From NCBI GenBank assembly GCA_949752795.1, contig OX457058.1:170068223-170132222 (forward strand): a stretch of 64,000 bases of DNA, in the 5' to 3' direction. Position numbers and translations under genes: made by a program. The stretch is from Hyperoodon ampullatus (lineage: Eukaryota; Chordata; Mammalia; Artiodactyla; Ziphiidae). This document shows, in pieces, positions 23,343 through 33,284 of the stretch. Numbering within the stretch: the first letter of the stretch is position 1; each line of letters opens with the position of its first letter. The notes under the pieces are model-generated. The model was not told the DNA's origin and did not search any database. It saw nothing but the letters and a program-made list of their open reading frames with translations.

Positions 23343-23699
23343 AAAAGCCTCTTCCTCTGGCCTCCTGCAGAGGAGGCCCCCTATGTCTACAACACGCCTC
23401 TTACCTCCCCGCCGCACCCTATCCAGTCCAGGAATGAGGGCTCGGCACTGCCTAGGTTCCCACCCCCTCCCCTTGGAACCTGCTTAGAGAGGACAAGAAG
23501 GTCTTCTCTCCCCACCCCTCACGAGGCAGACACTGTGAAGCCTCCCTTTAATCCGCTGCCTCTTACCAGTGAGGTGCCGCCAGGTGCCTGGGAAGGTCCT
23601 TCATTCAGGGCAAAGACAGGAGGTTAGGGCTTGCAGCCGAACGCGTGCAGCAAATATTTGCTATTCCAAAGGGTGATCCCCCGAGGGACTGTTACTGAT

Positions 23700-24500
23700 T
23701 AACATCCCGCTTGGAGATGGTGGCATTTCTGGAAAAGCCAAGATGGAGAGGTAGGCTTCCCATAATCCCCAGCTGCCCCTGCTGGTCTCGGAGAGACAGC
23801 AGCGAGTGGTGGCCCGAAGCAGGATCTCGGTTCCCTGCCCAGGAGCTGCACCCGGGCAGCCTGGGTGAAGAACCAGGAATCCTAGCCACTAGACCACCAG
23901 GGACTGGAGGCTAGAAGCAAAGTTCCCTTGGCTCTTGCCCCATTTGAAAAATGAATTTCTCAAGGGGGCAAAAACAGGTACAAAGTTTATTATCAGAGAC
24001 ACAGCATAACATGTGGGAGAGCACACAGAGAAACCGTTTATTTAAGACAGAAGCAAGGCAGAGATACACACCTGGAGAGAAAGAGTGTGACACCCTCCCT
24101 AATGAGGAGAGTGCAGTAAAGAGGTGCTTCAAAGCACTTATGTAGGACAGTTCTTCTTTGTTTGCCTTGGGCCAATTACCTGGTTTCTTTTTTCACGCCT
24201 GCCCTGCCCTAGAACCCTCCCCAACAGGCGCGCACCGCTTTGAGCTAAGCTGGATTCCAGCGCAGAGGCCTGTGGGTGCATGTCCACACTTAGTATGGGG
24301 TGGCTCCCCCTCCCTTTTGATTCCCAAGGAGCCTTCCTGCACATGTGCAGAAAGGGAGGTTTCCTTGACCTCAGGAGTGGTCATTTATCTCTTTACTCCA
24401 GCAGAGCTCAGCTCCTGCCACTGACTTCGTCCTTGGAGTGTCTGGGGGAAAACAAAGCTTCAGTTTTACTCTGCTTGACAAACACCAGCTGTCGGGCCCA
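23700..24500 (-). mobile_element. Solo-LTR-like element, copy 1, with tRNA-Glu-like segment
   Basis: Related along its length to 25660-26430. On the - strand it has two AATAAA signals (plus TTTATT at 24037-24042 and 23986-23991), and CTGTGTGCTCTCCCACATG after the first, as expected for the R/U5 part of an LTR. A 73-base tRNA-Glu-like stretch at 23831-23903 follows. No retroviral coding sequence. Outer ends approximate. Confidence 0.65.
23831..23903 (-). other. tRNA-Glu-like segment in LTR copy 1 (not a functional tRNA)
   Basis: Minus strand reads TCCCTGGTGGTCTAGTGGCT (A-box region), CCCGGGTGCAGCTCC (decayed B box) and closing GGGCAGGGAA, pairing with the 5' end. The middle is unlike an anticodon arm of tRNA-Glu. 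Confidence 0.65.
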
Positions 24501-24514
24501 GGGGCCCCTCCATC

Positions 24515-25640
24515 TCCTACCTCACTGCAACCCTGACTCTGAGGGCAATTCCTCCACGAGGATCTGCATCTCAATCCAGGCAGTGCCCTAGTAAGATCCA
24601 GCTCCTTGCGGGATGCAGCTGCTACAGGCACTGAACACCTCATGTGGAGGGAGGGCTGGATCCCACAGAGGCCTCCTGGGTCCCCAACCCAAGGCTGTTG
24701 GGGGGCGGGCGGGGGCAGAGATGATTAAGACCTGGTCCCCCGCCAACCAAGGAACTTTCAGTCCAGTAGGAGAGACAGACCGGTAAACTACCACCAGCCA
24801 TACAGAGCCTATTTCAAGGTCAACTTACAGCTTCACCAGGTTGACGGACTTGTGAGACTGGAATCCTCAAATACCCAAAGGCAAGGCTAACGTAGACCCT
24901 TTAAGACAAAATCTCGCAGACCTATTAGACTCTCCTTTTTATAATATAAATATTTTATGTGCCTCTTACTACCCTGAAGTGAAATTTGTAGTTAATAGAA
25001 CCTACCCACAAAGTTAAAAAAAAATAGTAATGCTTTATAATATGGAGGGGAAAAAAGGAAACTATAAGAAAATAATGTTTCTTTTAGTATGTAAATGCTC
25101 TGGCATAACTACACTAGAAGAGGCAGCGATGCCATCAGATGTGGGACAAGTTGGAGAGTTCCCTATATCCTGCACACCTGTTGTACTGGCCATTCCACTC
25201 TACAGCCAGAATTACTTCCAGTGATGTGGTTTTCTGTAATGGTGAGTCATGCTCAGTTCCTGAAAAACAAAATATAAATCTTCCTCTGATTTGTCTTCAT
25301 AGAAAATTCAGTGGGAATTAAAACCTTGGGGGGAAATGCTGTTCTTATATGAAATAAAATACCCGTGGGACTGTGAGAGTCTAGACTCAGATCATTTATA
25401 AATGGGTTTTCACCTGTATGGACTTGCAGTGGGACACTGGACTCACGTGGGACCTGGGTCGCTTCACTGTGATGGACAGGCCTGCATGTTCCAGTACGTC
25501 TGGCATCTCTGGCCCTCACTCACTAAATGCCAATATCACCCCTCCAAATCCTTGTGGAAATCAGAAGTGCCCCAACAAATTTCCAGAGTATTCCTTTGAG
25601 GCAGTACGTGCTCTGTTGAGAATGACTGCCTGAAGAAGTC
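24515..25640. other. Spacer between the two LTR-like copies
   Basis: No gag, pol or env-like sequence. The right part (about 25490-25635) resembles an old hAT-Charlie MER5-type element read on the + strand (CATCTCTGGCCCTCACTCAC, ATGCCAATATCACCCC, GTTGAGAATGACTGC). The rest is unassigned. Confidence 0.5.
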
Positions 25641-25659
25641 AAAGTGAGGGGAGGAGATG

Positions 25660-26430
25660 GACGAGGCTGGACGGCGGGGATTCTTGGGTCAGACAGCACA
25701 GGAGTTGATCTCAGGGTGTCAGCAGCGAGAGGCGGCTTGAAGCGAGATCTTAGTTCCCTGCCCAGGAATTGAACCTGGGCCACCTGGGTGGAAACCAGGA
25801 ATCCTAACTGCTAGACCACCAGGGGCTAGTGGCTAGGAGTACAGCCCTGGCTCTTGTCTTCTTTGAAGACAAGAATTTTACAAAAAGACCGAGGCTGTAA
25901 AACAGGCGCAGAGTTTATTAGAAGCATAGCATGTGTGGGAGAGCACACAGAGAAGCAGTTTATTTAAGACAGAAGCAAAGCAAAGCTACACACCCAGAGA
26001 AGGGTCTGGGCGTCCTCACTAATGAGTGCTAAAGTGGTTGTTTAAATCGCTTACATAGGGGCCGTCTTCTGGGTCTTTGTTTTCCTTCGGCCAATCATCT
26101 TGCTTCATTTCCCATATCTGATCTGACCCAGGGCCTTATGCAATATGCGCGTACATCTTTTAGCCAAGATGGATTCCAGCACGAGGGTCTCTGGGAGACG
26201 GATACACATATTATGGGGTAGTGCCCCCTCCCTTTTTGACCCTTGAGAAACTTTTCTGTGCATGTGCAGTCGGGGAGGTCTTGACCTCAAGAATGAAAGA
26301 TGTGGTCATCTTATCTTTTTACTCAAGCAGAGCTTAGCTCCTCTCAGCTCCTGCTGTCCATTTTTTCCTTGAAATGTCAGGGGGAGACAAGCTCCAACTT
26401 GCTCAGCCTGACAAACTCCAGCTGCTGAGC
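25660..26430 (-). mobile_element. Solo-LTR-like element, copy 2, with tRNA-Glu-like segment
   Basis: Same layout as copy 1: minus-strand AATAAA at plus 25959-25964 and 25914-25919, CTGTGTGCTCTCCCACACATG between them, and a tRNA-Glu-like stretch at 25754-25825. Upstream part contains CTGCACATGCACAGAAAAG and TTGAGGTCAAGACCTCC shared with copy 1. Outer ends approximate. Confidence 0.65.
25754..25825 (-). other. tRNA-Glu-like segment in LTR copy 2
   Basis: Minus strand CCCTGGTGGTCTAGCAGTTA then GGTTCAATTCC (near-perfect B box) and GGGCAGGGAA. Better preserved than in copy 1; still not a standard tRNA because the anticodon arm is unlike tRNA-Glu. Confidence 0.65.
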
Positions 26431-26714
26431 CCAGGGCCCTTCTAGCTCAGAGTCAGCCTTGCCTTCCCATCCCTGGAGTTCTGCAGCTGAGTGGTGGCTG
26501 CAGCGGGCCGCCAGGAGGCAGGGGCTGCTTCCTCCCGGCTGGGGGAGTGTCAGCTCGGCCAAATGTCTGGGAGAAACCAGTGAGCATGGAGGCTGCGGAG
26601 CACGGCGTTCACGGGGGCTTCAGAGGTGCCATAAAAGTCATCGTGGAGCATTTGACCATCTGGGATGACTTTAAAACTGCTGCCAGGATTTCAGAAATGG
26701 ATCTTTAAAAGGAA

Positions 26715-27230
26715 GGCAGCAGAATGCATTGGAAAGAGTGTAAGGGCCTGTCAGACACCCTGGGCTTGAATCCTAAGTCCTTCAAATTCCTAGCTGCTGG
26801 ACCTTGGGAATGTAACCTAACCTCTCTGGACTTGCTTTTCCTCTTCCATAAAATGGCCCAAACTGTGCCTCTGGCTCATGAGTATCTCAGCAGCACCCAG
26901 GAACCAGGAAGTCAGTGGGTAACACTGTTTCTAAGGTGGTGGGTCCTGGCTCTCAGGAAGGGTGGCTCAGAAGTTCTCTACCTTCAGCGAGGGTGTGCCC
27001 TGCACGGCTCCCAGCAGGTCAAGCTCAATGCCTGCCCCTGTACTGTGAGTTCTTTCACCAGCTGTGTGACCCCGAACAAGCTCCTTAACCTCTTCTTGCC
27101 TCAGTTTCCTGATCTGTAAAATGGGCCTGCCAGGGCTGAGCTGTTAGGACGGTCGTGAGGCTTAAATGAAGTCGTGCCTGTAAAGAGCTTGGTACCTGGT
27201 AGGAAGAGCTAATGAATGGTATTTGTTCTA
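26715..27230 (+). mobile_element. Two MIR SINEs
   Basis: First at about 26715-26880 (CCTGGGCTTGAATCCTAAG, TAACCTCTCTGGACTTGC, TCTTCCATAAAATGG). Second at about 27030-27230 (GCTGTGTGACCCCGAACAAG, CTCAGTTTCCTGATCTGTAA, GGGCCTGCC). Both plus strand, ancient. Confidence 0.7.
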
Positions 27231-27849
27231 TGATTTTAGAGCCAGAATGAACCCCACAGGTAAGCCCAGACCCTGGATTTGGACTTGACAGAGGAGGAGC
27301 TGCAGGCCCACAACCATTAAGGCCTTTCCTATCCGTGTTGGTGCCAGAATAGAACCAGGCCACCTGACTTCCCGTTTGCATTTGATTTCAGCTCGTCACC
27401 AGCCTGTGTAGAGAGAGATTGGGAAAGATCTGATAGGAAGGCATGTGTTGACCAGAGTCACCTCAGGGGAGACAGTACAACCCTTCCCAGAACTCCCTGC
27501 AGGCAGGAAGCACAATGCTTCCCAAAGCCACCCCGGAACGGGGGGATCCAGGGGCTTCTGAAGCAAATTTGTCCTGGGACCCAAGGGGCTAAATGTCTGA
27601 AAAACAACTAGAGCTAGTTATTGGCAGAATCAGGCCAGGAAACAGAGAAACAGAGAGAAATCAGGACACAGAAAGAACTGCAGTTGGTTTGCTCTGCATG
27701 GATGAGATCAAGAGGAAAGCCTGGGCGGGTCTGAGGCGCAGAGGGAGAAAAGCAAAACTTCTCAAATGCTTGCGACACACACACGTGTGGGACCAATGGC
27801 TCGCTGTTTGCCAAGCAGCCTCTCTCTCTCCCTTCCCCATGGGCCTGCT

Positions 27850-28208
27850 TTTTTGTAATTTACTTTTACTTTATGTTATTTATTTTTAGTTTATTTTTGG
27901 TTGCGTTGGGTCTTAGTTGTGGCTCGCGGGATCTTCGTTGCAGCATGCGTGCTCTTCACTGGCACGGGCTTCTCTCTAGTTGCGGTGTGTGGGGTTTCTC
28001 TCTCTAGTGGTGGTGTGCAGGCTCCAGAGTGCGTGGGCTCTGTCGTTTGCAGCGCGCGGGCTCTCTCATTAAGGCGCGCGAACTCAGTAGTTGTGGCACA
28101 CAGGCTTAATTGCCCCGCGGCATGTGGGATCTTAGTTCCCGGACCAGGGATCGAACTGTGTCCCCTGAAATGGAAGGTGGATTCTTTACCACTGGACCAC
28201 CAGGGAAG
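27850..28208 (-). mobile_element. CHR-1-type long SINE
   Basis: T-rich left end, then GGTTGCGTTGGGTCTTAG, GTAGTTGTGGCACACAGGC and tRNA-like GTGTCCCCTGAAATGG to CCACCAGGGAAGC. No clear target duplication found. Confidence 0.85.
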
Positions 28209-28519
28209 CGCCCCCCATGTGCCTTCTGATTCCCTGTTCCTGATCCAGGCTTCCTCCACCCTGGCTCATCGGGCTCCAGTGACACCTAACAAGATTGCTG
28301 ATTGATCCCTTCTGTCCCCAGCGGTGCAAAGCTGATGGCCCAGGCAAGTTCGCTATGGTTGCCCTGAGAAGATGTGCTCAGGGCACTGGTCAGCGAGGTG
28401 GGGATAACTTCTGGGTAACTAGGGGTTTGACTAGTTAGCACCTAACAAAGCTTTCTTTCCTTGAGATGGACCCTTTGAGTGAGAGGGACATGATGATTAG
28501 TTTTCTTTAGTGGGTATAA

Positions 28520-28630
28520 AGAAACAGATGCTCAGAGAGGTCAGTTAACCTGTTCAAGAACACAGAGCTTGAATTTGAACCCAGACCTCTGGTTCCCAAG
28601 GCAGTTAACCACCTAGTGTGACAGCAGGTT
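28520..28630 (-). mobile_element. MIR SINE
   Basis: AACAGATGCTCAGAGAGGTC, AACACAGAGCTTGAATTTG and ACCCAGACCTCTG is the reverse of the MIR pattern. Degraded. Confidence 0.6.
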
Positions 28631-28699
28631 TTCACTAAGATGGTCCTTCTACTTGGGAGGTTATGTCCTTTCCCTATTTTTCTTTTGTGCTGCGGGTCA

Positions 28700-29935
28700 T
28701 TATTTATTTATTTCAGTTTTTAACTTAAAAAAATATTTTTAAAATAATTTCAAACTTAAAGTAAAACTGCAAGAGTAGTTACAAAGAAATTCTATAACCC
28801 TTTACCCAGATTCACTAATTTTGAAGCATTTTCCACGTTTTACAATCCTGTTCTCTCTATATACCCATATCTATATATGTATGCACAGGTGCAAGGTGTG
28901 TGTATGCATGCACGCACACACATGCTATCTTATTCTGAACCATTTGAGCTGATAAGGTAATCCCAAGAACAAGAATATTCTCTTCTGTAAATATCAATAG
29001 TATCAATTTCTGAAATCCAAGAAATTTAATATTGTTACACTACCTGAAGCTACAGTCATGTTCCAGTTTTGTCAACTGCCCCACTCGTGTCCTTTGTGGC
29101 ATTTTTATTTTTAGCATAGGGTCCCTCCAGGACCATGTATGCATTTGGAGCTATGTCTCCTTAGTTTCCTTAAATCTGGAGCAGTTCTTCAGCCCTTTGT
29201 TTGTCTCTTATTATGTTGACATTTTGAAATTTTACCAGTTCTCTCAATTCAGGTTGGTCAGATGTATCCCCATGATGAGCCTCAGATTATACATTTTTGG
29301 AAGGAATATCACAGAAACGATGTTGGCTCCTTCTTAGAGTGTCACATCCAGAGGCACACGATGTCTCTTTGTCCCTAAATGGTGATGTTAATTTTAATGC
29401 CTTGGTTAAGATGATGTCCATTTCTCCAATATATAGCTACCATTTCTCCTTTTGTAATAAGTCACTGCTGAGGAGATACTTTGAAACTAATTTAAATATC
29501 TTGTTTTTCATCAAATCCCCGTGCCCTCACATTTAGCATCCACTGACTGTTCTTGCCTGAATCAGTATTTACTATGATACTCTAAGTCCATCATTCCTTT
29601 CATATTTATTTATCAGCACTATTGGTATGGATTCATGGACTCTTGATTTTATTCAATGCATTTTAGTCCATTACTGTTCTTACTATATATATGTATATGT
29701 TTTGTATGTATGTATTTATTTAGAGATTCAAATTGTCCCAGGCATACACGTATTTTAGAAATGTACTAGAAACCATGATTTCATCCCCCCAATTCATGTG
29801 CTACCCCACAGGATTCTTCCTTGCTTCCCTCATTCTGTATTTGTATCTCTTCTTGCCCAATCCTACACATCATATAAATAACGTCATGTTTGCTAACCTC
29901 ATCCCATGATGAAAAACGAACCTGAAAAGATTGTT
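28700..29935 (-). mobile_element. Old L1 (L1M type) remnant
   Basis: ATAATTTCAAACTTAAAGTA, AAATTCTATAACCCTTTACC and the following AT-rich text match the reverse of old L1 3' regions. Similar sequence recurs at 32780-32960 and 59960-60200. Apparent small ORFs are chance. Confidence 0.5.
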
Positions 29936-29952
29936 TGCAGTCTTGTATTCTT

Positions 29953-30270
29953 TCTTTAAAATAATTAATTAATTAATTAATTTTGGGCTGCGTTGGGTCT
30001 TCGTTTCTGTGCGTGGGCTTTCTCTAGTTGCGGTGAGTGGGGGTACTCTTCGTGGCAGTGCATGGGCTTCTCCTCGTGGCAGCTTCTTTTGTTGCAGAGC
30101 ACAGGCTCTAGGTGCGCAGGCTTCAGTAGTTGTGGCTCGTGGGCTCAGTAGTTGTGGCGCACGGGCTTAGTTGCTCCGCGGCATGAGGGATCTTCGCAGA
30201 CCAGGGCTTGAACCCGTGTCCCCTGCAGTGGCAGGCGGATTCTTAACCACTGTGCCACCAGGGAAGCCCC
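29953..30270 (-). mobile_element. CHR-1-type long SINE
   Basis: Reverse SINE with an AATTAATTAATT tail, GGGCTGCGTTGGGTCTTCG, and head ending CCACCAGGGAAGCCCC. Perfect 17-bp target duplication TGCAGTCTTGTATTCTT at 29936-29952 and 30271-30287. Confidence 0.93.
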
Positions 30271-30429
30271 TGCAGTCTTGTATTCTTAAACCTAGAGGCA
30301 TATTGTCCAAGCATCGTGTTGAAAATTTCCTTGGGATAATTCTTTTTCTCCCCTTCAGAATAGTTATATTATCCATTTGAAATATGTTTGAATTCATTTG
30401 TTTTCTTTTCACTTGGTTTTAGGGCTTCC

Positions 30430-32000
30430 CTCATTTGTTCATTTAATTTTATTTTTGAGTATATAGAACATTAACATTATCCTAAAAGTCTAAAGCATAC
30501 AAAACGTTCCATGAAGAAAAGTGCTATTCCCACCCCCATCTCTTCCACTCTGTTCTCCCCCTCCCCCTGCAGGTAACCATTTAATTCGTGTCTAGTTTAT
30601 CCTTCCTGTGTTTCTTTTTACAAGGACCCATCAGCATTCCCACTAGCAACCCATGAAAATGATTGTTTCCATACAACCAATAGAGTGTCCTGTGAAGCTT
30701 TTACATTATTGCCAATCTAATGGATAGGAAATGGTATCTCAGTGTAGTTTTCAGTTGCATTTTTTATTATTCAGTGAAGTGAAATGTATTTTCATATGTT
30801 TAAACACCACATATTAAGGATATTACCTCTATCAGTGGCATACCTTGCAAATATCTTCTTTCGGGTTTTTACCTCTGTTGACTTTGCTTATGAATTTTTA
30901 CTATGCAATTAAAAAATATTTTTATATAGTCAAATTTCTCAATTCTTTAAAAAATTTCATCTGGACTTTGAGTCATGGTTGGAAAGCCTTTTTCTACACC
31001 TAAATTATAGAGGAATTTACCCATGTTTTCTTCTAGTACTTGTATAGTTTTTTTTTTTTTCATTTAGATCTCTGATTCTTAGTTTATTCTTAAGTATGGT
31101 GTGAAGAATGGGTCTAATTTTACCCTTTCTGTTTTTCAAATGGCTATCCAGTTGTCCCAATAACATTAATTTAAAAGTCTTCCTTTATCAAATATTAAAT
31201 TTCCATTTGTACTTGAGTCTATTGCCAGACTTTCTAACATATTTCATTGGTCTGCCTATCTATTCATATCCGAGTACCATAGATTTAATTGAAGTATCTG
31301 TGCCATATGCTTTAACATCTGGTCGGGCCACTCCCCTATCTTCCCCACCCCCTGTCTCTGACATCTTTTTCTTTTCAGTGTTTTCCGACTACTCTTGCAT
31401 GCTTATTTTTCTATATGGACTTTGGTATTATCTTGTATATCTCCAGAAAAAGAAATTGGTAGTATTTTTATTGGAATACAATTAAATTGATAAATTAACT
31501 TAGGGAAAACTGATATCTAGAAGATGTTGAGCATCTTATTCAAGAAGGAATATCTTTGCATTTGTTCAAGTCTAATTTTGCATCTTTAAGGAATATTTTA
31601 TAATTTTCTCTATATAGATTCTGCACATTTCTCGTTTATTTCTAAGTGTTATATCCTTTTGGTTGCGATTGGGTTTTCTCTTCCATTATGTGTTTTAACT
31701 GCTTGTTGTTTGTGTATATGAGGCATTGCTTTTGCATGTTAAGTCTATATTCTGATACCTTGCTGAAATCTTTATTGTTTGAGTTTGTTTTATCATTGAT
31801 TTGCTAGGGTTATGCAAGTATATTACATGTCATTTGCAAATAGAGAGAGTTTACAATTCTATGCCTCTACTTTCTCTTATCTAATTGCTTTGTCTAATAC
31901 CCCCAGGACTATGTGAAATGGTAGTGAATATAAACTAGTAGCCTTGTCTTACAGTAGTGGGAATGCATTTAGTGTTTTCTTATTAAGATGCTGACTTTAG
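30430..32000 (-). mobile_element. Old L1 ORF2/3' region
   Basis: Reverse L1 text such as GGACTTTGAGTCATGGTTGG, AATGGCTATCCAGTTGTCCC and TTGGTCTGCCTATCTATTC. Heavily decayed; the 125-codon plus-strand ORF inside it is not a gene. Confidence 0.65.
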
Positions 32001-32029
32001 AAACATATAAATATGTATATTTAAGGAAG

Positions 32030-32210
32030 TATCGCTCAATTCCTTTCTCTCAAGATATATGCTATATCTATCATCTAATTATCTATATATCATCTATTTT
32101 CTATCTATAATCGATATCTCTCTCTCTACTTATCCATCCATCTATCTATCTATCATTTTCCTATCGCCTATGTAATCTATTTATCTCTCTATCCATCTGG
32201 TTCTCTTTTA
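32030..32210. repeat. Degenerate (ATCT)n-like simple repeat
   Basis: Repeated TATCTATC, ATCTATATATC and CCATCTATCTATC blocks, impure. Confidence 0.7.
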
Positions 32211-32779
32211 TCTCATTTAATGCTTTTTGTCCTGAGCTGTGAGAATAAGGTCTCTTCCTCCTGCGATCTTTCTCTAGCGCCCTCTACTGACAAAGTTTAA
32301 TATCATGCCCAGGGGCACAGTAAAACTACTTAAAAAGGTCCAGATTGGTTTTTGCAGAGCAGCAATGAAGGGAGGATTTGGAGTTGAAAAGCAATAAATC
32401 GATAACTATTTTTGCTTTAAACAGTTAATTATACTTGAAATATATTTTAAAATATTTTATCTTTGCCCATATATTTACTCTTTCCAGTGCTCTTCATTCT
32501 TTTGTGTGTCCATCTAGAATCATCTTGTTTCTCCATAAAGAACTACTTAAAAAAAGTCTTTAGTGAAGATGATAAGCCTCCTCAGCTCTTGTTTGTCTGA
32601 AAAAAAACCAAACTTTATTTTGCCTTCATTTTTGAAGGAATTTTTTGTTTGGTTTTTTGCTTTTAGAAAGATATGACATTTCCATCCTAGCACTTTAAAA
32701 ACATCTTTCTTTTGTGTGTGTGTGTGTGTGTTTTCTGTTGTGTTTTGGCTTGTGTGATTCCTTCTTTTCAAGTTCTTAC

Positions 32780-32974
32780 TTGGAAATAATTTCAAACTTA
32801 CAAAAATTTACAAAAATAATAGTGCTTCCATATACCTTTCACTGCGCTTCCATACATCACATAACCCTAGGACCATGATCAAAACTAGAAAATTATACTG
32901 GTACAATATTATATTGATGTTATTCAAGTCTTATCAATCTTCCCACTCTTCCCCTTCAACCACACTTGTCACCA
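32780..32974 (-). mobile_element. Old L1-related fragment just 3' of SERPINA6
   Basis: AATAATTTCAAACTTACAAA, CCATATACCTTTCACTGC and ACATAACCCTAGGACC match the same old L1 sequence as at 28700. It abuts the SERPINA6 poly-A region. Confidence 0.5.
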
Positions 32975-33098
32975 GTCGCAATGACAGTTATTTATTACAA
33001 GAGGGGAACCGGGGGAGGATTGGGGGGAACCTCTCACTCCTTTCTGTGGGGTCCCTGGTGCCCGAGTCAGACGCGCTGTGGCTCCAGGCGGCGTCCCC
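32975..33098 (-). other. SERPINA6: SERPINA6 3' UTR with poly-A signal
   Basis: The minus strand carries AATAAA (plus-strand TTTATT at 32991-32996), 103 bases after the TAA, giving a short 3' UTR of about 120 bases. Old L1 sequence begins just beyond. Confidence 0.6.
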
Positions 33099-33284
33099 TT
33101 AGGTCGGATTCACAACCTTGCCCAGGAAGAGGCTGCTCCACGTGAAGTCGTCGAAGATCATGACAACGAAGGGCCGGTCGAAGCGGATAGTGAGAGGCTC
33201 GGGCGCCGAGTTCCGGTGGACCTGGGTGCGGGCGGCTGCCTCCACGCCCCTCTCATCCAGTTGAAGCGTGGCCTTATGGACCAC
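33099..33284 (-). CDS. SERPINA6: SERPINA6 coding exon 5 with reactive loop
   Basis: Acceptor TTCCCACTAG before 33284; stop TAA at 33101-33099; 186 bases. Contains the hinge [12 protein letters not shown], the loop [10 protein letters not shown], and the steroid-pocket Trp392 in [10 protein letters not shown], ending LGKVVNPT. The Val at the human elastase-cleavage position is kept, now followed by His. Confidence 0.94.
   Translation of the reverse strand: MVHKATLQLDERGVEAAARTQVHRNSAPEPLTIRFDRPFVVMIFDDFTWSSLFLGKVVNPT

Noticed and set aside
23831..23903. Functional tRNA-Glu gene
   Set aside because: Decayed B box and a middle unlike an anticodon arm; it is part of a repeated element.
23700..26430. 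A provirus with two LTRs
   Set aside because: The 1.1 kb between the copies has no retroviral coding sequence and includes an older DNA transposon, so two separate solo LTRs are more likely.
31108..31485. 125-codon plus-strand ORF with hydrophobic stretches
   Set aside because: Antisense of decayed L1 sequence; hydrophobicity comes from T-rich DNA.
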